In this document: piece by piece, positions 31,762-39,171 of the stretch
Layout: each line of letters opens with the position of its first letter
Position numbering within the stretch: position 1 is the first letter of the stretch
Source: Devosia aquimaris
GTDB lineage: Bacteria > Pseudomonadota > Alphaproteobacteria > Rhizobiales > Devosiaceae
Reading direction: 5' to 3'
NCBI RefSeq assembly: GCF_020169335.1
Contig: NZ_JAIEZN010000001.1
Span: 885,426-949,425, forward strand
DNA length: 64,000 bases
Notes under the pieces: model-generated
Seen by the model: only the letters and a program-made list of their open reading frames with translations
The model's database searches: none
Told to the model about the DNA's origin: nothing
Translations under genes and position numbers: made by a program

Positions 31762-32760
31762 CTAGGGGGCGCGGGTCTGATCGGTGCTGGTGCCCCAGCG
31801 CACCACGCAGTCGACAATGCGTCGGTCCGTGCGCGCACCACGCGGCAGCTCGATCTGCTCGACCAGGGCCGCGCTGACTTCGCCCTGCGGGGCCATGATG
31901 GTCGTGATTGAGTGCGAGTCCCAGGCTGCCAGCGCCACGCCATCATGGCCGACGATCGCCACATCCTGCGGCACGCGCAGCCCCAGCACGGCCGCGGCAT
32001 CCCGCCCGCCAATGGCCATCACGTCGTTGGCGCAGACCAAGACGTCCGGTCGCATGCGGCGGAGCAGCAGGGCGCTCTCCTTGAAGCCGGATTCATAGGA
32101 ATAGTCGCCGTGCTCGACCACCTGGAACGACAGACCATGCTGCTGCAGGGCCTGCGAGAACCAGTTCTGCCGCCGCTTGTCGATGTGACTGGAGGCGCGG
32201 CCGGAGAGGTAGACAAAGCGGTGCCGACCCTGTCGCACCAGATGATCGACGACCTGCTGGGTCGCCGCAGACGCATCCAGCCGCACCTCGAACAGGTCGC
32301 GTCCGTCCAGCGGCTCTGATGAGGCGATGATCGGGATGGCCGAGCGGAAGATGCGAACCGCATCATCGATGGAGACCGCGTCGGAATGCAGCACGACGTG
32401 ATCAACCTGATAGGTCGAGGCGATCCGCATCAGCAGGCCGCGGTCATTGTGGTTGGCGCAGCACAGCACCAGGGGCATGCGCTCCTTTTCCTGCAGCAGG
32501 TGGATCAGCTCATCAAGGCCCTCGCCCTCTGCGGGATTGGCCACGGTATTGTAGACGAGCGCGACCAGGCGCGACTGCTTGTTGTTGAGCGATCGCGCCA
32601 TGGAATTGGGCCGAAAGCCGTATTCGTCCGCCAGCGCCAGGATGCGCGCGCGCGTTTCGGGCTTCATGCTTGAGTCGGCCGAAAAGGCGCGCGAGACCGT
32701 GGCTGAAGACACTCCAGCCAGCTTTGCCAGCTCAACGGACGTCAGACTCTTCTTGGGCAT
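31762..32760 (-). CDS. LacI-family transcriptional regulator
   Basis: This 332-residue repressor has the N-terminal LacI helix-turn-helix (LTSVELAKLAGVSSATVSRA, then hinge-proximal NSMARSLNNKQS) and a periplasmic-binding-like effector domain. In that domain VDHLVRQGRHRFVYLSGRAS and the late GHDGVALAAWDSHSITTI blocks are typical. The effector is probably a sugar imported by the neighbouring transporter. It is followed by the Gfo/Idh/MocA gene region on the same strand. Likely target sites are the two copies of CGTGTACAT in the divergent region at 33786-33983. Confidence 0.92.
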   Translation of the reverse strand: MPKKSLTSVELAKLAGVSSATVSRAFSADSSMKPETRARILALADEYGFRPNSMARSLNNKQSRLVALVYNTVANPAEGEGLDELIHLLQEKERMPLVLCCANHNDRGLLMRIASTYQVDHVVLHSDAVSIDDAVRIFRSAIPIIASSEPLDGRDLFEVRLDASAATQQVVDHLVRQGRHRFVYLSGRASSHIDKRRQNWFSQALQQHGLSFQVVEHGDYSYESGFKESALLLRRMRPDVLVCANDVMAIGGRDAAAVLGLRVPQDVAIVGHDGVALAAWDSHSITTIMAPQGEVSAALVEQIELPRGARTDRRIVDCVVRWGTSTDQTRAP

Positions 32761-32792
32761 TGGTCCTGCTTGGTCGGATCGGGTTCCCGACC

Positions 32793-33785
32793 CTATACCG
32801 AAACAGGCTCTCCGTCGCGAGAGGAGGACAGCTTAATCGCGTCCCACAGCCGGGCAAAACGCAGTCCATTGGCAACTGTGGAGGGATTGCTCATGCGCCC
32901 GTCGCGCACCGCCTGGAAGGTCTGCATCGGCGTATCGCGGATCTCGCTCTCATCGCGCGGCTCCGCGACGCCATTGATGGTGACTTCGCGCCACTTGCCC
33001 CAGGCGTCGATGCGCACAATCGCTTTGGTGTAGAAAAAGGTGATGGCGGAGGCGCAGCCGGGCGGGCCGTCGCCCGCGGCATTGAAGGTCACCAGTGCGC
33101 CATTGCCCAGACGGGCGGCAACAGCGGTCACCAGATCGACCTTGAGGCCACGATTGGTGGCGAAGGCCGACAGCCGTTCGAACTCCGAATCGGCCAGCAC
33201 GCAGACCGTGTTCATCATGTGGGCGCCGGTGTCGAACATGAAGCCGCCGCCCGAGATTTCCGGCATCTGCTTCCATTGGCCGGCATAGGCCCGGGCCCAG
33301 CCTTCCCAGATGGAAGCATTGACGCTGACGAGGTCGCCGAAATCGCCGCGACGCGCTCGATCCTTGGTGTCATGCACCAGGGGCGACAGGCCGCCCTGGA
33401 AGGCGATGACGACCGTGCGCCCGGTGCGCTTTTCGGCCTCGGCCAGCGCGAGCGCCTCCGGAACTGTTGTCACCATCGGCTTTTCCAGCAGCAGGTCGTA
33501 GCCCGCCTCGATGACGGCCAGGGCATTGGCACCATGGAAGGCATGAGGGGTGGAGACATAGACCGCGTCCATCTGCCCGGCCATGGCCTTGAGCATGGCA
33601 TCGGCGTCCGGATACTCCGCCGGGCGCGGCGCGCCCGCAGCCTCGCAGGTATCGCCGAAACGCTGCCTCGAGACCGGGCTGACCTCTGCCGTTGCGACGA
33701 TGCGCACATCCTCCATGGCCGCCCAGCCCTTGGCATAATCCGCCGCCTTGAGCCCGGCCCCGATGACCCCCAAACGCAAAACCAT
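32793..33785 (-). CDS. Gfo/Idh/MocA-family oxidoreductase
   Basis: This 330-residue NAD(P)-dependent dehydrogenase has a Rossmann domain starting LRLGVIGAGLKAADYAKGW and the catalytic EKP lysine in LLLEKPMVTT at about residue 95. The C-terminal substrate domain has GGGFMFDTGAHMMNTV near 175. Members oxidise or epimerise sugars, inositols or glycosides. The start is the ATG at 33783-33785 with AGGGG upstream. The same frame stays open far beyond it, but that part is antisense to the binding-protein gene and is rejected. It is divergent from the importer at 33984-38242 and likely acts on the imported sugar. Confidence 0.92.
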   Translation of the reverse strand: MVLRLGVIGAGLKAADYAKGWAAMEDVRIVATAEVSPVSRQRFGDTCEAAGAPRPAEYPDADAMLKAMAGQMDAVYVSTPHAFHGANALAVIEAGYDLLLEKPMVTTVPEALALAEAEKRTGRTVVIAFQGGLSPLVHDTKDRARRGDFGDLVSVNASIWEGWARAYAGQWKQMPEISGGGFMFDTGAHMMNTVCVLADSEFERLSAFATNRGLKVDLVTAVAARLGNGALVTFNAAGDGPPGCASAITFFYTKAIVRIDAWGKWREVTINGVAEPRDESEIRDTPMQTFQAVRDGRMSNPSTVANGLRFARLWDAIKLSSSRDGEPVSV

Positions 33786-33811
33786 GACACGACCCCTCTG
33801 AAATTGGGTCA

Positions 33812-33820
33812 CGTGTACAT
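33812..33820. promoter_or_regulatory. LacI half-site upstream of the Gfo/Idh/MocA gene
   Basis: CGTGTACAT here repeats exactly at 33920-33928. This copy lies 27 bases upstream of the minus-strand dehydrogenase gene. It lacks a matching left arm, so it is a half-site. Confidence 0.4.
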
Positions 33821-33910
33821 GATCGTTTGATCGCTCGTAAACGGCAAAATGCTCCAGAAATGCCGAAATCTGGAGAAATGGAAGAAATGTTCGATTTCGA
33901 CTTGCCGACA

Positions 33911-33930
33911 AAATGTAAGCGTGTACATTT
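33911..33930. promoter_or_regulatory. LacI-type operator upstream of the sugar importer
   Basis: The 20-base site has arms AAATGTA and TACATTT around a central AGCGTG. The two halves match at eight of ten positions around a central CG, the layout of LacI-family operators. It lies about 55 bases before the importer binding-protein gene and probably overlaps its promoter. The LacI gene at 31762-32760 is the likely partner. Confidence 0.6.
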
Positions 33931-33983
33931 GCCTCCGTCACATAGAGAGACAGGGCGGCCCAGGCCGCCAAAGGGAGGAAATT

Positions 33984-35276
33984 GTGAATAGATTTATCGT
34001 AGGTGGCCTTGCGGCCATCGCCGTGAGCCTGCTCGCCGGTACGGCAAATGCCGAGACCCTGCGCATCGCCTTGCACGGCCAGGCTGGTATCGACGCCTTT
34101 GCCCCGACCGCTGCACGCATCGAGGCCAACCTGGGCGTGGATGTGGAGATCGTCGAGTATCCGGCGCCCGATGGCGAATACCTGACCAAGCTGCTGACCG
34201 AGCTGGCCGCGGGCAATGGTCCGGACCTGTTCTCGATCCCCAGCGCCGCTGGCGTTGCCGACATGGTGGCCGCGGGCTATCTGGCGCCCGTTGGTGCCGA
34301 TCTCGCCGCCTGGCCGCCCTATGCCGACTTTGTCGACGTGGCCAAGAAGCTGGCTGTCAGCCCCGATGGCGAGACCTACGTCATGCCCTATATCCTGGGC
34401 ATCCAGCAGATCTACTTCCGCCGCGACGTGCTCGAGGCCGCTGGCATTTCGACCGAACAGCCCAAGACCTGGGCGGAACTGCTCGATCGCGCCAAGGAAA
34501 TCAAGGAAAAGACCGGTGCCTATGGCCTGTTGTTCCCCGCGGGCACCAGCTGGGGCGGCGGCGCCTTCGATGAAGGCTTCTCGCACCTGATCATTGGCTC
34601 CTCGACCCCGCAGCTGGTCACCGATGATGGCAAGTTCGACCTCAACAGCCAGGGCGTGCGCGATGTCTTCCAGTTCTACAAGGACCTGATCGACGCCGAC
34701 CTGATGCCGGTTGACCCGCTGCTCGGGCCTGAGCCCTGGGTGATCCCCAAGTACGAGATGTTCCCGGCGGGCGAGCTGGCCGCCACCACCTGCGGCTCCT
34801 GGTGCTACATCTTCGATTGGGGCCGCGAGAGCCGGAACCCGATCCCCGACGTCATCAACGCCGTCGGCACCTGGGCTGACCCGGGCCAGGAGGGCGGGGA
34901 GTTCGTGCTCGCCAACCTCGGCGCGCCGTGGGCTGTCAACGCCAAGGCCGCAAACCTCGAGCTGGCCAAGAAGGCCCTGCTGGAAACCGGCTCGATCGAA
35001 AACCAGATCGAGACTGCGACCCGCATCGGCAATATCCCGGCCAGCAACGCCGTCCAGGCCGATCCGCGCTTCCAGGCGCTGACCGAACTGGTGCCGATCC
35101 AGGCGGCGGCCAATAACGGCACCTACCTCAAGCAGGCCAACGGCATGTCCGTGGTTTCCGACGGTGTGGCTCGCGCCACCGAGGCGCTGCTGCGCAAGGA
35201 AGTCGACGCTGCCGGTGCCCAGGCCATCCTGGTGGACCATGTGCGCCAGACGCTGGGTGACGAGGCCGTAAAGTAG
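33984..35276 (+). CDS. Extracellular sugar-binding protein of ABC importer
   Basis: This 430-residue periplasmic binding protein has a signal peptide (MNRFIVGGLAAIAVSLLAGT, then ANAE at the cleavage site) and a mature part of the family 1 sugar-binding type. IQQIYFRRDVLEAAGIS and the late GIPASNAV-like segment (GNIPASNAVQADPRF) are visible. It starts with GTG at 33984, five bases after a strong AAGGGAGG site. A longer frame from an upstream ATG includes the operator region and is rejected. It is the first gene of an importer operon that runs to 38242. The ligand is probably a sugar or glycoside. Confidence 0.92.
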   Translation: MNRFIVGGLAAIAVSLLAGTANAETLRIALHGQAGIDAFAPTAARIEANLGVDVEIVEYPAPDGEYLTKLLTELAAGNGPDLFSIPSAAGVADMVAAGYLAPVGADLAAWPPYADFVDVAKKLAVSPDGETYVMPYILGIQQIYFRRDVLEAAGISTEQPKTWAELLDRAKEIKEKTGAYGLLFPAGTSWGGGAFDEGFSHLIIGSSTPQLVTDDGKFDLNSQGVRDVFQFYKDLIDADLMPVDPLLGPEPWVIPKYEMFPAGELAATTCGSWCYIFDWGRESRNPIPDVINAVGTWADPGQEGGEFVLANLGAPWAVNAKAANLELAKKALLETGSIENQIETATRIGNIPASNAVQADPRFQALTELVPIQAAANNGTYLKQANGMSVVSDGVARATEALLRKEVDAAGAQAILVDHVRQTLGDEAVK

Positions 35277-35302
35277 CCCGCACCAGGCTCCAGCCGGACA
35301 AC

Positions 35303-35330
35303 GAGACGCGGCAGTAACAAGCCGCGTCTC
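35303..35330 (+). promoter_or_regulatory. Intercistronic hairpin after the binding-protein gene
   Basis: GAGACGCGGC and GCCGCGTCTC form a perfect ten-base stem with an eight-base loop, 26 bases after the binding-protein stop. TCCTTTCC follows, a weak pyrimidine tract. It is the third case in this window of a hairpin directly after a binding-protein gene, and probably sets a high binding-protein to permease ratio. Confidence 0.7.
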
Positions 35331-35361
35331 TCCTTTCCCAGTCCCCAACCCTGGCAGAGAC

Positions 35362-36249
35362 ATGGTCACCGACGCATTCCAGAAGCGCAAGGAGAGGCAG
35401 CTGCTATGGCTGCTGCTGCCAGCACTTCTGCCGATCCTAATCCTCACGATCTATCCAGCGGTCTATGCCATCTACCTGAGCATGACCAATGAAGCGCTCA
35501 CCGGCGTCGCCGCGGCCAAGCCGCGCTTCCTCGGCGTCGCCAACTATCTGCGGCTGTTCTCGGATGGTCGCTTCTGGAACTCACTGTTCGTGACGGTGGT
35601 GTTCGTGGTGGGGTCGGCCATTATCGGCCAGTTCGTGCTCGGCTTCATTTCGGCAGTCGCCCTGCGGCGCAAGGTCGTGGGGGCGCCGGTGTTCGGCGCG
35701 GCCATCCTGCTGCCCAATGCGGCGCCGGAAGTTGTCGCCGGCTTTATGTGGATTTCGATGCTGGCGGGGGGCGAATACTCCACTCTGAGCCGCATCATGA
35801 TGGCGCTTGGTCTGCCGTGGGTGGACTGGCTCAACACCTTCCCGCTGTTCATGGTGGTCATGGTCAACACCTGGCGGGGCATCGGCACGGCCATGATCCT
35901 GCTGACCGCCGGCTTGGCGGCCGTCCCCGCCGAAGTCTATGAGGCCGCGCGCATGGATGGCGCCAATCCGCGCCAGACCTTCATGCGCATCACTCTCCCA
36001 CTCATGGCGCCGACGATCTTCCTCTACATGCTGATCTCGACCGTATCGACCATCTCGGTGTTCGGTCTGGTCTATGCGTTAACGCGTGGCGGGCCCGGCA
36101 ACAAGACCGAGGTCATCAGCGTCTACATCTACAACCAATCGTTCACGGCCTTCCAGATCGGCTATGGCGCTGCCGGTGCCGTGGTGGCGCTGGTCGTCAC
36201 GCTGGCCCTGGGCATCGGCTATGTACGCTCACTCAAGGTGCAGGTCTGA
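35362..36249 (+). CDS. Carbohydrate ABC transporter permease (MalF type)
   Basis: This 295-residue permease starts after a short basic N-terminus (QKRKERQ) with LLWLLLPALLPILILTIYPA as the first of about six segments. The EAA loop is YEAARMDGANPRQTFMRITL near residue 200. Its stop shares one base with the ATG of the next permease (TGATG), so expression is coupled. It belongs to the LacI-linked sugar importer. Confidence 0.92.
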   Translation: MVTDAFQKRKERQLLWLLLPALLPILILTIYPAVYAIYLSMTNEALTGVAAAKPRFLGVANYLRLFSDGRFWNSLFVTVVFVVGSAIIGQFVLGFISAVALRRKVVGAPVFGAAILLPNAAPEVVAGFMWISMLAGGEYSTLSRIMMALGLPWVDWLNTFPLFMVVMVNTWRGIGTAMILLTAGLAAVPAEVYEAARMDGANPRQTFMRITLPLMAPTIFLYMLISTVSTISVFGLVYALTRGGPGNKTEVISVYIYNQSFTAFQIGYGAAGAVVALVVTLALGIGYVRSLKVQV

Positions 36250-37151
36250 TGGCTGCTATCGCCGACAAGCGCTCCGGCGCGTACACATTCCTCGCCTATG
36301 TCACGCTGGTGATCATCTCGATCTTCTGCCTGCTGCCCTTCGTCTGGATGGCCCTGGCTTCGGTCGACACCAATGCCAAGCTGTTCCTCAAATGGCCCGA
36401 TGGCATCACCTTCGAGCACTACACCAAGGTGTTTGCCGAAGAGAATGGCGTGCGCTGGTTCGCCAACTCGCTGTTCACCGTCCTGAGCGCCACCGTTCTG
36501 GTGATGATCATCTCGGGGCTGGGCGGCTATGCGCTCTCGCGCTCGCGGGCCTGGTGGAAGCAGCCCTTTCTCTACGCCATCCTGCTGATCCGCGTGCTGC
36601 CCTCCACGGCGCTTCTGGTGCCGCTCTACAAGGTGCTGCTCACCGCCAACATCGGCCTGGGCAACATGCTGCGCCCCATCACCGGGGAGTACTACCGCAC
36701 GGTCATGCAGTGGTTCGGCTTCATCGACGGCTATCTGGGTTTGATCGTCGTGCTGGCCACCGGCCAGCTGCCCCTGGCACTGTGGATCATGAAGATATTC
36801 TTCGACGGCGTGCCCAAGGACTATGAGGAAGCGGCCATTCTTGATGGTGCCACGCTGGTCCAGCGCATCCATCGCGTGCTGATCCCCCTGGCCTTGCCCG
36901 GCCTGGCGGCCGCGGGCCTGTTCACCTTCATGTCGGCCTGGGGCGACTTCCTCCTCCCGCTGATCCTGTTGTCCTCGCCAGAGCTGCAGACCCTCCCTAT
37001 CGGCCTGTTCCGCGCTTTCCTGCGTGTCAACGAGATCGACTACGGGCTGCTGGCCGCACTGGCCACCATCTACCTCATCCCGGCCGTCATCGCCTTCAGC
37101 TTTGCGCGACGGTTCCTTGTTCAAACCTTCTCCGGCGGCGTCAAAGGCTAA
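36249..37151 (+). CDS. Carbohydrate ABC transporter permease (MalG type)
   Basis: This 300-residue permease pairs with the preceding one. Its segments include YVTLVIISIFCLLPFVWMAL near the N-terminus, and the EAA loop appears as YEEAAILDGATLVQRIHRVL near residue 195. The ending RRFLVQTFSGGVKG is typical of the MalG half. It is slightly longer than usual owing to an insertion around TGEYYRTVMQWFGFIDGYLG at about 138-157. The ATPase gene follows after two bases. Confidence 0.92.
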   Translation: MAAIADKRSGAYTFLAYVTLVIISIFCLLPFVWMALASVDTNAKLFLKWPDGITFEHYTKVFAEENGVRWFANSLFTVLSATVLVMIISGLGGYALSRSRAWWKQPFLYAILLIRVLPSTALLVPLYKVLLTANIGLGNMLRPITGEYYRTVMQWFGFIDGYLGLIVVLATGQLPLALWIMKIFFDGVPKDYEEAAILDGATLVQRIHRVLIPLALPGLAAAGLFTFMSAWGDFLLPLILLSSPELQTLPIGLFRAFLRVNEIDYGLLAALATIYLIPAVIAFSFARRFLVQTFSGGVKG

Positions 37152-37153
37152 CG

Positions 37154-38242
37154 ATGACCACTCCCATGATCCAACTTTCCGGCGTGCGCAAAAGCTTTGG
37201 CCAGGTCGGCGTTATCCAGGGCGTCGATATTGAGGTCGAGGACGGCGAGTTTTCCGTCTTCGTCGGCCCGTCCGGCTGCGGCAAGTCCACCTTGCTGCGC
37301 ATGATCGCCGGGCTCGAAACCATCGACGGTGGCGACCTGATCCTCAACGGCCAGCGCATCAACGACCTGCCGCCCGACCAGCGTGGCATCGCCATGGTGT
37401 TCCAGAGCTATGCGCTCTATCCGCACATGACGGTGGCGCAGAACATCGGCTTCTCGCTCGATCTCAAGAAAGTGCCCAAGGCCGAGATCGCCCGCGAGGT
37501 CGGCCGGGTCTCTGAACAGCTCCAGCTCTCCGAGCTGCTCGATCGGCGGCCGGCCGAACTCTCCGGCGGGCAGCGCCAGCGCGTTGCCATCGGCCGCGCC
37601 ATCATCAAGCGTCCTCGGGTGATTCTGTTCGACGAGCCGCTCTCCAATCTCGATGCGGCGCTGCGCGTACAGATGCGTGCCGAACTGCAGAAGCTGCACC
37701 AGGAGCTGCGCCCCACCATCGTCTATGTGACGCACGACCAGGTCGAGGCCATGACCATGGCGACCCGCATCGTGGTCCTCAACAAGGGCAGGGTAGAGCA
37801 GTGGGATACCCCCATTGCGCTCTACAACAACCCCATCAACACCTTCGTCGCCGGCTTCATCGGCTCGCCCCGGATGAACCTGATCACCGGCACCATTACC
37901 GGCGATGCAATGGTCCAGGGGTTCAAGGCAGATGCCGGCTGGGTGGCCCGGCTCGATGGCCGGTCGCTGGCGGGCAGTATTGGCCAGTCCGTGACGCTGG
38001 GCGTGCGGCCCGAGGACATTCGTCCCGTGGCCACCGCCGCTGAAGCCGATCTGGAGGCCCGCGTGGCCATTGTCGAGCGCCTCGGGGCCGAGACCTATCT
38101 CAACGTGCGCAATGGCGAGGACACGCTGCTGGTGCGCGCCCAGGGCGATCTGGCCATGACGCCAGGAACGTCCGTGCAGCTGGCGCTCAACCACGCCGCC
38201 TTCCACCTGTTCGATCAGACCGGCGCTGTCATCGCGGCCTGA
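37154..38242 (+). CDS. Sugar ABC transporter ATP-binding protein (UgpC/MsmK class)
   Basis: This 362-residue ATPase has Walker A GPSGCGKS at residues 38-45, the signature [19 protein letters not shown] near 136, and Walker [12 protein letters not shown]. The switch region is [13 protein letters not shown]. The C-terminal OB-fold domain starts at GFIGSPRMNLITG. It completes the LacI-linked importer, and a ThuA gene follows after 23 bases. Its core is near-identical in motif to the two other UgpC-class ATPases in this window, as expected of the family. Confidence 0.93.
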   Translation: MTTPMIQLSGVRKSFGQVGVIQGVDIEVEDGEFSVFVGPSGCGKSTLLRMIAGLETIDGGDLILNGQRINDLPPDQRGIAMVFQSYALYPHMTVAQNIGFSLDLKKVPKAEIAREVGRVSEQLQLSELLDRRPAELSGGQRQRVAIGRAIIKRPRVILFDEPLSNLDAALRVQMRAELQKLHQELRPTIVYVTHDQVEAMTMATRIVVLNKGRVEQWDTPIALYNNPINTFVAGFIGSPRMNLITGTITGDAMVQGFKADAGWVARLDGRSLAGSIGQSVTLGVRPEDIRPVATAAEADLEARVAIVERLGAETYLNVRNGEDTLLVRAQGDLAMTPGTSVQLALNHAAFHLFDQTGAVIAA

Positions 38243-38265
38243 CTTCACACCTACGGAGACTATAC

Positions 38266-38994
38266 GTGACCATTCGCCTGACCATGTGGAACGAAGGCCG
38301 CCACGAAAAGAACGATCCGCCGGTCGCCAGGATCTATCCTGACGGCATGGACGGAGCATTGGCTGCCGGCTTTGCGGACCGCGATTTCAGCATCGAGCGA
38401 CGGACCATTGACGATCCAGAGCAGGGTCTGACCCAGGAGCTGCTCGATCGCACCGATGTGCTGACCTGGTGGGGCCATGTGGCCCATGACGAGGTCAAGG
38501 ACGAATATATCGACCGCGTGCAGCAGCGTGTGCTGGCGGGCATGGGGCTGGTCGTGCTGCATTCGGGCCATCATTCCAAGATGTTCCGCCGCATGGTGGG
38601 CACCAATGCCAACCTGTCCTGGCGCGAATTGCCCGAAGGCGATCTTGAACGGGTCTGGACTATCCTTCCCAATCATCCGATCGCGGACGGCGTGCCGCCG
38701 TTCTTTGAAATCCCGGCCTCCGAGATGTACGGCGAGCCCTTTGACATCCCGGCGCCCGACGAGATCGTCTTTCTCAGCTGGTACAAGGGCGGCGAGGTGT
38801 TCCGCTCGGGGCTGACCTTCTATCGGGGCCTGGGCCGCATCTTCTATTTCTCGCCCGGCCACGAGACTTTCCCGATCTATCACCAGCCCATGGTGCAGCA
38901 CGTCATCGGCAACGGGATCGAATGGGCGATGCAGCCGCACAAGCCTTCGCGCAAGCTGGACAACTGGCACCGCAAGGAGCCCATTCACCGCTAG
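38266..38994 (+). CDS. ThuA-domain protein (trehalose utilisation-like)
   Basis: This 242-residue cytosolic protein has the glutamine amidotransferase-like fold of the ThuA family. Recognisable blocks are LTWWGHVAHDEV near residue 66, LVVLHSGHHSKMF near 94 and RIFYFSPGHETFPIYH near 190. ThuA in Sinorhizobium is encoded with an alpha-glucoside importer and is linked to 3-keto-sugar metabolism. The context here (importer plus Gfo/Idh/MocA dehydrogenase) is similar. It starts with GTG at 38266, with GGAG about seven bases upstream. Confidence 0.88.
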   Translation: MTIRLTMWNEGRHEKNDPPVARIYPDGMDGALAAGFADRDFSIERRTIDDPEQGLTQELLDRTDVLTWWGHVAHDEVKDEYIDRVQQRVLAGMGLVVLHSGHHSKMFRRMVGTNANLSWRELPEGDLERVWTILPNHPIADGVPPFFEIPASEMYGEPFDIPAPDEIVFLSWYKGGEVFRSGLTFYRGLGRIFYFSPGHETFPIYHQPMVQHVIGNGIEWAMQPHKPSRKLDNWHRKEPIHR

Positions 38995-39171
38995 CCTCAG
39001 CGCCTGCCGCTGGCGTAATCCTGTGGGAGGTGCTGGCGGTGCGGCGCGAGGTGTCTGTTGCCGCCTGGTCTGGCCGGAACGCCTCGGCGTCCGGCCGCGC
39101 CTTGTCCGAGTGTATTCCGTGGCCGGGCCATAGTGCGCGCCGGCATGCGGCCTGATCGTTGGAACGTCCTG

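Noticed and set aside
33786-35447. Minus-strand reading frame extending the Gfo/Idh/MocA gene to 884 codons
   Set aside because: The extension is antisense to the binding-protein gene at 33984-35276, which has a signal peptide and strong ribosome-binding site. The dehydrogenase N-terminal motif starts at 33785.
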